DNA from: JAYWIG01 sp043789035
Lineage (GTDB): Bacteria; Pseudomonadota; Gammaproteobacteria; Burkholderiales; Burkholderiaceae_E
DNA: 11,539 bases
NCBI GenBank assembly: GCA_043789035.1
Contig: JAYWIG010000181.1
Span: 1 to 11,539 of the forward strand
Direction of reading: 5' to 3'
Shown: positions 1 through 6,502 of the stretch, piece by piece
How the letters are laid out: each line of letters starts with the position of its first letter
Position numbering within the stretch: position 1 is the stretch's first letter
Made by a program: the position numbers and the translations under genes
The notes under the pieces: model-generated
What the model was told of the DNA's origin: nothing
The model's input: only the letters and a program-made list of their open reading frames with translations
Databases searched by the model: none

Positions 1-2016
1 GCTTCTTGGTGGGTTGAACGCGCTAGGTACCACTTACGCGAATCAATTAAAAAAGCACTGGCGTCAAAAGAGTTTCTTACTCTTAACATTGGATCTGAAG
101 AGTCTGCGCAGCTCGCCAAAGTAAGCTTAGCTGTAGTCGGCGTTTTGGTTGCTCTCGTGGTCGGCGATCAGGGGGCAATTGGCGCTGGATGGTGGACAAT
201 ATTCAACCAAACTGGTGTAGGGCATTTGATGTCAATTTCTGGCCTACATGTCACCATGATGGCAGGTTTTGTAGCTAGCATAGCGGTTGCAGCCTGGCAA
301 GCTTTTATTTTCATTGCATCAAAGTTAGGCCGTATGCCGGCCGGTACGAATGTTCCAAGTAAACAGTGCGTGCGATGGTCTGCTGGTGTGGCTGGCGCTT
401 GGGGCTACACGGCTCTGGCTGGTTTTGGAATTCCCGCGCAACGCACTTGTTGGATGGTAACTTTGGCCGCAGTCGCTATGCTTGCCGGTCGATCAGGTTC
501 AGCGATGTCTGTAATTTTGTTTACAGCATCGGCAGTCATCTTTATCGATCCTTGGGCCATACTTTCGGCCGGATTTTGGTTGTCATTTGGCGCGGTAAGT
601 GCCATTATTTATTTTGGTAGCGCGCGGCACTTTGCAATAAGAGCCGTAAGAACTTCGAAGTCGGAAGAGGCGCGATCTCGGCGTGTTGACTTCGCGGACG
701 CGACGAAATCTTGGTTAGCTAAAACTCTATCAAACGGCTGGCAGTCACAAGTTGCGGCTACGGTATCGTTGTTGCCGGTTGGTGCCGCGTTTTTCTCCTC
801 ATTTGCATTACTGAGCCCGGTTGCAAACGCAATTGCAATACCGTTGGTTTCAGCGTTAGTAACGCCGCTTGCAATCGTAGGAGGTATGCTGTCGTTTGCA
901 GGCGCAACGATGATTGGTGATAGCTTGCTTTGGCTTGGGGCTGCAGTTACCGCGCCATTGCTTGAATGGTTACATTGGTTGGCAAGTTTGCCCGGAAGTG
1001 TTGCCATACTCGGCAAACCAGAGTTATTCGCACTTGCCCTCGCAATATGCGGGATGTTGTGCTTGCTGGCCCCATTTAGAGTGGTTCCTTGGCAATTGCG
1101 TAGCTGTGGGTTGCTGGCCTTGTTGCCTATTGTTTTTCAAACACCGCAAACTCCACCGTATGGTGAAGCCTTGTTAACGACATTTGATGTAGGGCAGGGC
1201 AGCGCGGTTTTAATTGAAACCAAGAACCGACGTTTACTTTTTGACCTTGGCCCAAGTTTTGGCTCAGCGTCGGATGCTGGAAGTGCGGTGATTGCACCGT
1301 ATCTTCGCGCTCGCGGTTTTAAAGCGATAGATGGGTTGATTTTGTCCCACTTTGATGCTGACCATATCGGCGGGCTGCAGAGCATTTTGGGCAACATGAA
1401 CCTTGATTGGGTTGCTAGTTCGATACCACTTTCTGAAAATATATGGAGTGTTACTCCCAAACGGTTTTACTCGTGCCAAAGAGGAGATGTGTGGGAGTGG
1501 GACGAAGTTAGGTTTGAGTTTATGCATCCAGATACAAAAGACTTGAAAAAAGATGTCGCAAAATCGACTGCTACTTCAGGGGCAAAAAGTAACAGCGCTG
1601 GTTGCGTACTTAAGGTCTCTGCAAATGGAGTTAGTGCACTGTTAACCGCAGATATTGAAGCAAATGACGAGCGAAAAATTTTAAAAAAATCGCGCCCGAG
1701 TGATCTGCAAGCGGACGTTTTATTTGTTCCTAATCATGGTAGTAAGACGTCCTCATCCAACGCTTTCATTGAAGCTGTAGCGCCAAAGATGGCTATTTTT
1801 CAGCTCGGCTTTCGAAATCGTTTTAAGTATCCCGACTTGAACGTTCTACAACGCTATAAAGACCAAAGCATTGCAATTCATCGAACTGACGAGTTAGGTG
1901 CTATAGGTATTACGTTGCCTTCCCTTCAGGTATCGTCACAACGAAATTTAGATTCGCCTTATTGGCGCACCAAGCTAAGTACTTCTTTGCATAACAAGGA
2001 CTCAACCGATGATTGA
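1..2016 (+). CDS. comEC: ComEC/Rec2 DNA-internalization channel protein (5' truncated by window edge)
   Basis: Inner-membrane channel that carries single-stranded DNA into the cytoplasm during natural transformation. The reading frame is open from base 1, so the N-terminus (probably 100 or more residues, including the region before the Competence domain) lies outside; the TTG at 145 is internal, not a start. About 671 residues are visible. The Competence domain comes first, with the family signature TGVGHLMSISGLHV near 208-252 and several hydrophobic membrane segments up to about 1140. A C-terminal metallo-beta-lactamase-like domain follows: DVGQGSAVLIE (from about 1186), the metal-site motif HFDADH (1348-1365), an LTADIE stretch (from about 1639) and VPNHGSKTSS (from 1726). 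The family usually has HHGS at this last site; here the first histidine is asparagine. The WEWDEVRFEFMHP stretch resembles betaproteobacterial ComEC. ridA follows 62 bases downstream, probably from its own promoter. Identity is firm; transformability is not shown by this window. Confidence 0.95.
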   Translation, partial: ASWWVERARYHLRESIKKALASKEFLTLNIGSEESAQLAKVSLAVVGVLVALVVGDQGAIGAGWWTIFNQTGVGHLMSISGLHVTMMAGFVASIAVAAWQAFIFIASKLGRMPAGTNVPSKQCVRWSAGVAGAWGYTALAGFGIPAQRTCWMVTLAAVAMLAGRSGSAMSVILFTASAVIFIDPWAILSAGFWLSFGAVSAIIYFGSARHFAIRAVRTSKSEEARSRRVDFADATKSWLAKTLSNGWQSQVAATVSLLPVGAAFFSSFALLSPVANAIAIPLVSALVTPLAIVGGMLSFAGATMIGDSLLWLGAAVTAPLLEWLHWLASLPGSVAILGKPELFALALAICGMLCLLAPFRVVPWQLRSCGLLALLPIVFQTPQTPPYGEALLTTFDVGQGSAVLIETKNRRLLFDLGPSFGSASDAGSAVIAPYLRARGFKAIDGLILSHFDADHIGGLQSILGNMNLDWVASSIPLSENIWSVTPKRFYSCQRGDVWEWDEVRFEFMHPDTKDLKKDVAKSTATSGAKSNSAGCVLKVSANGVSALLTADIEANDERKILKKSRPSDLQADVLFVPNHGSKTSSSNAFIEAVAPKMAIFQLGFRNRFKYPDLNVLQRYKDQSIAIHRTDELGAIGITLPSLQVSSQRNLDSPYWRTKLSTSLHNKDSTDD

Positions 2017-2021
2017 GCTCC

Positions 2022-2030
2022 TGATATGAT
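2022..2030 (+). promoter_or_regulatory. Possible extended -10 promoter for ridA
   Basis: TGATATGAT is an extended -10 element (TG, one base, then TATGAT, 5 of 6 to consensus). It lies just after the comEC stop. The -35 position 17 bases upstream (2002-2007, TCAACC) is poor, as is often tolerated with an extended -10. Transcription would start near 2037, giving a leader of about 42 bases that contains the ridA ribosome binding site. This is a reading by eye only. Confidence 0.35.
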
Positions 2031-2078
2031 GAAAAAAACTTCAATCAATTGTCGAAAAAAATCTCAGAAAGGATTTCT

Positions 2079-2426
2079 ATGACTATCACACGCATAAACC
2101 CGGGCAAAAGAATGTCTGAAGCTGTTATTCACAATGGCACTGTGTATGTTGCAGGCCAGGTAGCTGATGACCCTAAAGCCGATGCTGCTGGCCAAACAAA
2201 ACAAATTTTGGCCGCCATTGATCGTATTTTGGCAGAGGCTGGCTCTGATAAAACTAAAATTTTGCAAGCGCAAATCTTCCTTGCGAAGATTGGCGATTTC
2301 GCGGCGATGAATTCAATGTGGGATGTATGGGTACCTCAGGGCCACACGCCAGCCCGTGCGACTATCGAAGCCGCGCTGGCTAGCCCGGAGTATCTGGTCG
2401 AAATTAAAGTTATCGCTGCGCAGTAA
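2079..2426 (+). CDS. RidA (YjgF/YER057c/UK114) family protein
   Basis: Small cytoplasmic protein of 115 residues, the normal length for the family. RidA proteins form trimers, and many hydrolyse reactive enamine/imine intermediates (such as 2-aminoacrylate) to ketoacids; subfamilies differ in substrate, so the exact activity here is not assignable. The sequence has the VYVAGQVADD segment, the LAEAGSDKTKILQAQIFL helix-strand region, and the signature HTPARATIEA with the arginine that binds the substrate carboxylate, followed by a C-terminal EIKVIAA strand that supplies the conserved glutamate. The ATG at 2079 was chosen because GAAAGGA (2067-2073) sits 5 bases before it and family members begin at MTITRINPGK-like sequence; a TTG at 2049 would add 10 residues with no binding site. 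The gene ends 11 bases from the stop of the convergent iron-binding protein gene. Confidence 0.9.
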   Translation: MTITRINPGKRMSEAVIHNGTVYVAGQVADDPKADAAGQTKQILAAIDRILAEAGSDKTKILQAQIFLAKIGDFAAMNSMWDVWVPQGHTPARATIEAALASPEYLVEIKVIAAQ

Positions 2427-2437
2427 ACGCAGTCGCT

Positions 2438-3475
2438 TTAACGCCAACCGACTCGATCAATAATCTTTGACGCAGTTACCGTGTGGCGCGCAATTTGCGC
2501 CACACTTAAAGTATCGGCTTTGAATGGCCCCAGTGACTCTAGCTCCGGATTTTTTGTCTTTACACTAGACACAGCGGGCCATTCATTGTTGCCTTCGGCA
2601 AAATAGGCCTGCGCTTGATCTGATGCTAAATATTCTAGAAACTTTATGGCGGCAGCTCGATTAGGTGCGTTTTTTAAAACAGCGCCACCTGCAATGTTCA
2701 TGTGTGCTCCTACCCCTTTTTGATTAGGCCATATGAATCCGACCTTTTCGACAATCGCTTTGTCCTCTGGCGTGGTTGATTTCAAAATGCGAGCCCAATA
2801 GTAAGTGTTGGTAAGAGCCACGCCGCACTCACCGACTGCAACCGCCTTGATCTGATCGGTATCGCCACCCCGAGGAGGCCTCGCCATATTCGCTACGACA
2901 CCTGCCGCCCATTGCTCTGCTTTTTGCTCGCCTAGGTGATTCACCATGGTTGAAATCAATGAAAGCATGTAAGGGTGTGATGCAGACCGTGAACATACTT
3001 TACCCTTCATCGCAGGAAGCGCTAAATCTTCGTAATTAGCAACTGAGGCCGGGCTAATGCTGGCTTTGTTGTAAACCATGACACGGGCGCGAGTAGAAAA
3101 CGCGAACCATTGGCTTCCGTTTCCTTCATCTTTGCTTCGTAACGTCACAGGGATCTTGGTTTCTAATGTTGCAGACTTAATCGGCGCTAATAGGCCTTCG
3201 ATCTGAGCTTTCCAAAGTCTTGCTGCATCGACAAGTAACAAAACATCTGCCGGTGAACGCGAGCCTTCAATACGAAGACGCTCTAAAATCGCTTCGTCGC
3301 CGGCATCAATGCGGTTGATTTTTATACCGGTTTGCTTAGTAAAGTTGCTGTAGAGCTGTTCGTCAGTGCTGTAATGTCGGGCGGAATACAAGTTAAGCTC
3401 ACCTTGAGTTTGAGCGTAACTGCCACCAGTTACGGTCGCAAGTGCAGTTATTAATGCAAGATGGAAGTGTTTCAT
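2438..3475 (-). CDS. Fe(3+) ABC transporter substrate-binding protein, FutA/FbpA type
   Basis: Periplasmic protein that would capture ferric iron and hand it to an inner-membrane ABC transporter. From the chosen ATG there are 345 residues. The first 21 form a signal peptide (basic start, hydrophobic core, cleavage after SYA). The mature start LNLYSARHYSTDE is typical of FutA-type proteins. Candidate iron ligands match the FutA/cFbpA pattern: His34 and Tyr35 in ARHY, Tyr169 in SHPYMLS, and the tyrosine pair 225-226 in NTYYWAR. The start is uncertain: an in-frame ATG at 3490 would add five residues, and neither start has a good Shine-Dalgarno sequence. The promoter region at 3537-3565 carries a Fur-box-like operator, so iron repression is very likely. 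No permease or ATPase gene for this transporter is beside it; those must be elsewhere or shared. Confidence 0.92.
   Translation of the reverse strand: MKHFHLALITALATVTGGSYAQTQGELNLYSARHYSTDEQLYSNFTKQTGIKINRIDAGDEAILERLRIEGSRSPADVLLLVDAARLWKAQIEGLLAPIKSATLETKIPVTLRSKDEGNGSQWFAFSTRARVMVYNKASISPASVANYEDLALPAMKGKVCSRSASHPYMLSLISTMVNHLGEQKAEQWAAGVVANMARPPRGGDTDQIKAVAVGECGVALTNTYYWARILKSTTPEDKAIVEKVGFIWPNQKGVGAHMNIAGGAVLKNAPNRAAAIKFLEYLASDQAQAYFAEGNNEWPAVSSVKTKNPELESLGPFKADTLSVAQIARHTVTASKIIDRVGWR
2481..2505. repeat. Perfect 9-bp inverted repeat inside the 3' end of the iron-binding protein gene
   Basis: GTGTGGCGC (2481-2489) and GCGCCACAC (2497-2505) are perfect reverse complements around a 7-base loop. 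An alternative pairing of GCGCAA with TTGCGC is also possible. It lies 55 bases past the ridA stop and within the last codons of the opposing gene. No T-run follows on either strand, so it is not a standard intrinsic terminator. It may stop or protect the ridA transcript, or be a chance result of the coding sequence. Confidence 0.45.
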
Positions 3476-3514
3476 GATTTTCGGTGGCATTCTAAGAAAG
3501 AGTTTGTAAGACTC

Positions 3515-4471
3515 ATGGTTTCAGATCTATTTGATAATGATAATGAGAATCAATCTCATTTGCAAGTAGAGGGCTTTAAACGCTCTGAGGTTACATCGAG
3601 TTTTGATTTGCCTCGGCGACGACTCGCTCAATGGCTGTTGTTGCTAACAGCAGGCATGCCGCAGCTACTGTTTGCCCAAAACTCCGCGCCGATGATGCGA
3701 ACTATTCCAGGTTTGGCGCTCGCCTTGGGGGGTGGCGCTGCAAGGGGGTTTACCCATATCGGTGTTATCGAAGTAATTGAAAGTTTGGGTGTTCGCCCTG
3801 AATGGGTTGTCGGGACAAGCGCGGGAAGTTTGGTCGGAGCGCTTTATGCCAGCGGCATGACGGTACCAGAATTAAAAAAGCAAGCGTTGGCGCTCGATGA
3901 AGCAGAGCTTGGCGATTGGACTATTACCGGCCGTGGGCCTTTGAAAGGAGAAGCGATTGAGCGCTTAGTCAATCGATTAATCGGTAACAAAGCCATGGAG
4001 TCGTTTCCGATAAAGTTTGCGGCCGTTGCGACGGATCTTTTTAACGGTAAACCGATTTACTTTACCCGTGGCAATGCCGGGCAGGCCGTGAGGGCTTCGA
4101 GCTCAGTTCCTGGGGTGTTCGAACCAGTATCGATTCGCGGTAGGGATTATGTGGATGGTGGCTTGGTGAGCCCGATTCCGGTGTCGGCTGCCAGAGCGCT
4201 CGGTGCGAAAAAAGTAATTGCTGTAGATATTTCAGCGAAACCGAAATTTCAAAGTACCGATTCAATGCCGCAAATGTTCCTGCAAACCTTTGCCATCATG
4301 GGCCAGCAGATGGGGGCTACAGAGCTTGCGAGGGCTGACGTTGCTATCGTGCCTGAGGTGGGTGACCTAAGCGCTGGCGATTTTTCTCAGCGAGTACGTT
4401 CAATTAAAGAGGGAAGTCGGGCAGCACAGCTTCAGCGTGAAGCCATAAAAAGGCTTATTGCGCAGATGTAG
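3515..4471 (+). CDS. Patatin-like phospholipase family protein, probably exported
   Basis: Serine lipid acyl hydrolase with a Ser-Asp dyad. With the start at 3515 it has 318 residues. A positively charged PRRRLAQ stretch followed by a hydrophobic run to LLFAQ (about residues 33-55) is an export signal; the arginines loosely resemble a twin-arginine motif. The patatin domain shows the oxyanion loop GGGAARG (72-78), the nucleophile motif GTSAG with Ser102, and DGG with Asp214, so the catalytic set is complete. The start is unclear. The frame is open to an ATG at 3461 inside the divergent gene; ATG 3515 lies before the Fur box; TTG 3560 and TTG 3608 lie at its edge or beyond. TTG 3608 would place the signal peptide right at the N-terminus. 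No start has a strong Shine-Dalgarno sequence. The stop overlaps the stop of the convergent peptidase gene by 17 bases. The substrate is unknown. Confidence 0.85.
   Translation: MVSDLFDNDNENQSHLQVEGFKRSEVTSSFDLPRRRLAQWLLLLTAGMPQLLFAQNSAPMMRTIPGLALALGGGAARGFTHIGVIEVIESLGVRPEWVVGTSAGSLVGALYASGMTVPELKKQALALDEAELGDWTITGRGPLKGEAIERLVNRLIGNKAMESFPIKFAAVATDLFNGKPIYFTRGNAGQAVRASSSVPGVFEPVSIRGRDYVDGGLVSPIPVSAARALGAKKVIAVDISAKPKFQSTDSMPQMFLQTFAIMGQQMGATELARADVAIVPEVGDLSAGDFSQRVRSIKEGSRAAQLQREAIKRLIAQM
3533..3560. promoter_or_regulatory. Fur-box-like operator
   Basis: Bases 3533-3551 read GATAATGATAATGAGAATC, matching 16 of 19 positions of the classical Fur consensus GATAATGATAATCATTATC. Overlapping it, AATGAGA (3542-3548) and TCTCATT (3554-3560) form a perfect 7-bp inverted repeat with 5 bases between, so two Fur dimers could bind in an overlapping array. 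The site covers the predicted -10 and the spacer of the minus-strand iron-binding protein promoter, an ideal position for repression by Fe(II)-Fur. It may also affect the divergent patatin gene. No Fur gene is in the window. Confidence 0.85.
3537..3565 (-). promoter_or_regulatory. Predicted sigma-70 promoter of the iron-binding protein gene
   Basis: On the minus strand, TTGCAA (3560-3565) as -35 and TATCAT (3537-3542) as -10 are separated by exactly 17 bases. Transcription would start near 3530, giving a leader of about 55 bases before the ATG at 3475. The Fur-like operator fills the space between and over these elements. Confidence 0.6.
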
Positions 4472-5096
4472 AGGCAGGAGCTGCAGCGGCTTCACCAGTG
4501 AGAAGCCTGCGGGCACCGTCGAATCGTGTTTGCCAATAGGACTTATCAATATTCTCGACTCTCACGCCACCGCCGCTAGAAGGAGCATGCACGAATTGGT
4601 TGTTGCCAATGTAAATGCCAACATGTGAAAACGTGCGCTTTAAGGTGTTGAAAAATACCAAATCGCCTGGCACTAACTGTTCCACCCCAATTCGTTGGCC
4701 TTTTTGGCTAATTTCTTCAGCTCGTCTCGGTAAATTCACGCCGAACGCTTCTTTAAAAACGTAGCGTACGAACCCGCTGCAATCGAAGCCGGTTTCGGGA
4801 GTGTTGCCGCCGAATTTGTAGTTAATACCCAGCAAAGTCATTGCACGTAACACTAGCTCACTACTGAATTGACCAAAACTAGTTTCGTTGCTTGATGCGG
4901 TTTCAACCGCCGGGAGTGCTAAAGCAGCAGCTAATTTGCCTTCAGCGTCGGCAATGATTTTCAAAATGTCACGCTCATTTTTCTTTTGCTCAAGTGCGCT
5001 GGGCTTGCTGCTTTGCGCAGTGGCCACTGAAAGTGGTAAGTGAGTCAGGGTGAAAGCCAGCAAGGCAACACCCAATATTTTATTTTTTAACTGCAT
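4455..5096 (-). CDS. Secreted C40 (NlpC/P60) family peptidase
   Basis: Predicted periplasmic cysteine peptidase acting on peptidoglycan stem peptides. It has 213 residues: a signal peptide (about 1-27, cleavage after VATA or nearby), a short linker with charged residues, then the NlpC/P60 domain from about residue 82. The catalytic set is visible: Cys106 in FDCSGFV, His158 in FSHVGIYIG and His170 in FVHAPSSGG. The motif PGDLVFF before the histidine is typical. The tail is a low-complexity Ala/Ser/Thr stretch. It could be an endopeptidase or an amidase; the exact bond is not deducible. The ATG at 5096 has no Shine-Dalgarno sequence but has a possible -10 box 9 bases upstream. The gene is convergent with the patatin gene and lies 70 bases downstream of purT on the same strand. 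Confidence 0.92.
   Translation of the reverse strand: MQLKNKILGVALLAFTLTHLPLSVATAQSSKPSALEQKKNERDILKIIADAEGKLAAALALPAVETASSNETSFGQFSSELVLRAMTLLGINYKFGGNTPETGFDCSGFVRYVFKEAFGVNLPRRAEEISQKGQRIGVEQLVPGDLVFFNTLKRTFSHVGIYIGNNQFVHAPSSGGGVRVENIDKSYWQTRFDGARRLLTGEAAAAPASTSAQ
4488..4507. repeat. Small inverted repeat near the patatin/peptidase junction
   Basis: GGCTTC (4488-4493) and GAAGCC (4502-4507) are perfect complements with an 8-base loop, 17 bases past the patatin stop and inside the C-terminal codons of the peptidase gene. The stem is short and no T-run follows, so a terminator role is only a possibility. Confidence 0.25.
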
Positions 5097-5105
5097 AAGG
5101 GCCGA

Positions 5106-5134
5106 ACTTTAGTCTAAAACCCTTGAATAGACAA
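5106..5134 (-). promoter_or_regulatory. Possible promoter of the NlpC/P60 gene giving a near-leaderless mRNA
   Basis: On the minus strand, TTGTCT (5129-5134, 4 of 6) and TAAAGT (5106-5111, 4 of 6) are 17 bases apart. Only 9 bases separate the -10 box from the ATG at 5096, so the transcript would begin at or next to the start codon. This fits the lack of a Shine-Dalgarno sequence. Both boxes are imperfect. Confidence 0.3.
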
Positions 5135-5166
5135 CAAAATTGCCTATTTTTTAGCCGTTTTCATTG

Positions 5167-6371
5167 CTATTCCGACGGAGTTACTAGCGAAGCAGCCAGT
5201 TTTGCCTTACTTCGGGCTAGATCGGTAGTCGAAGCGCGAGCGAGAGCAACGCCCATTCTTCGTTTCACAAAGCTCTCTGGTTTTCCGAAAAGTCGTATAT
5301 CCGTACCTTCCATTGCCAAGGCTTTCTCAACGTTTTTAAAGCTAATTCCTTTGGCATCGACCCCGCCATAAATGACTGCGCTGGCACCTTTGGAATGCAG
5401 ACTGGTATCGACCGGTAAGCCAAGAATTGCCCGTGCGTGCAGTTCGAATTCTGATTGGTATTGGGTTGCCATTGTTACCATACCGGTATCGTGTGGCCTG
5501 GGGCTCACTTCTGAGAACCAGACATTGTCACCTTTGACAAACAGCTCAACCCCAAACAACCCTAGGCCACCGAGATCGTTGGTCACCTTTTGAGCAATGC
5601 TGCGCGATGTTTCTAATGCTTTTGTGTTCATCGCCATAGGCTGCCAGCTTTCTACATAGTCACCCGCTACTTGTACGTGACCAATCGGTTCGCAGAAATA
5701 AGTTTGCGTGCTGCCGTGAACGTCTTTAGCTCGAACCGTTAGTAGCGTTATTTCATATTCAAAATCAATAAAGCCTTCAACGATGACACGACCTGAATCG
5801 ACTCGACTGCCAGATGCCGCGTAGTTCCAAGCAGCCGTAACATCATCAGGGCTTTTTAGTTTCGATTGCCCTTTGCCTGATGAAGACATAACTGGCTTTA
5901 CGATGCAAGGAAAGCCGATTCTTGTCGTAGCTGCGTGAAGTTCAGCCAAGCTATTGGCAAACTCGTACGGGGATGTGGGTAGCGAAAGCGTTTCGGCTGC
6001 TAAGCGGCGAATACCTTCACGGTTCATGGTTAGCCAAGCGGCTCTGGCAGTGGGAATGACGGTAACGGCACCGCCCATTTCACCTTTCTCAATTTCCATC
6101 AATGTTGTGGTAGCTATGGCCTCAATTTCGGGCACAACAAAATGAGGTTTTTCTTTCTCTATAAGAGCTTTCAACGCAACTGGGTCAGTCATATTGATGA
6201 CATGGGAGCGGTGAGCTACTTGATGGCCGGGGCATCAGCGTAGCGATCAACTGCGATGACTTCGAGTCCTAAGCGCTGCAGAGCAATGATGACTTCTTTG
6301 CCCAGTTCTCCCGACCCAAGTAGCATAACTTTTGTGGCATTGAGGCTAAGTGGTGTACCGAGAGTAGTCAT
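5167..6371 (-). pseudogene. purT: Formate-dependent GAR transformylase PurT, split by a one-base frameshift
   Basis: PurT (ATP-grasp superfamily) makes formyl-GAR from glycinamide ribonucleotide, formate and ATP in purine synthesis. The first frame starts at ATG 6371 and gives TTLGTPLSLNATKVMLLGSGELGKEV-type sequence (positions 6371-6294), ending at DRYADAPAIK and then TAG (6216-6218). In the next frame the same DNA reads VAHRSHVINM, exactly what the family has after DAPA, and continues to 5167 with PEIEAIA, TMNREGIRRLAAE, CIVKPVMSSSGKGQ, FGVELFVKGD and SEVSPRPHDTGMVT. Restoring one base near 6219-6221 would give about 401 residues, close to the E. coli length of 392. The rest of the gene is undamaged, so this is either a recent mutation or a sequencing/assembly error. 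The alternative start at ATG 6455 adds 28 residues unlike the family. No good Shine-Dalgarno sequence precedes 6371; TATACA lies 10 bases upstream. Confidence 0.9.
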
Positions 6372-6381
6372 AAAAGTAAGT

Positions 6382-6387
6382 TGTATA
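6382..6387 (-). promoter_or_regulatory. Possible -10 box of purT
   Basis: On the minus strand TATACA lies 10 bases before the purT ATG at 6371. The best -35 candidate is TTGCTA at 6408-6413, with a long 20-base spacer, so support is weak. If used, the mRNA would be leaderless or nearly so. Confidence 0.2.
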
Positions 6388-6446
6388 GCGTTGAGTTGAA
6401 GTGTCTTTAGCAATTTTACAGTTTGCAAGTTCGCTGAAAGAATGGG

Positions 6447-6475
6447 CTGACACAATAGAATTCAAAGCTACTAAT
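6447..6475 (+). promoter_or_regulatory. Possible promoter of prpE
   Basis: CTGACA (6447-6452, 5 of 6 to the -35 consensus) and ACTAAT (6470-6475, 4 of 6 to the -10) are 17 bases apart. Transcription would start near 6482, with a leader of about 21 bases holding the prpE ribosome binding site. I see no PrpR or sigma-54 (-24/-12) site. Confidence 0.3.
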
Positions 6476-6502
6476 AAACGTTGATAAAGAGACGAGGCAC
6501 TT

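Noticed and set aside
609..1016. 135-residue minus-strand reading frame
   Set aside because: It lies wholly within comEC, shows no family features, and its frame follows the codon pattern of the real gene on the other strand.
2001..2017. CTCAA...TTGAG inverted repeat at the comEC stop
   Set aside because: Only 5 bp with a 7-base loop and no T-run; too weak for a terminator or operator.
2481..2505. Rho-independent terminator for ridA
   Set aside because: The stem is perfect but followed by CTTAAAGT on the plus strand and GGTAACTG on the minus strand, with no T-run; kept only as an inverted repeat.
5167..6192. A separate 341-residue ATP-grasp gene starting at the ATG at 6192
   Set aside because: This is the C-terminal 85% of PurT; the missing N-terminal part lies directly upstream in the other frame, and the ATG is the internal Met of VINM.
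6216..6224. Programmed -1 frameshift in purT
   Set aside because: A -1 slip at AAG would restore the frame (IKVAHRS), but ATC AAG is not a slippery X XXY YYZ heptamer, I see no downstream stem or pseudoknot by eye, and purT is not known to need recoding. A lost base is simpler.
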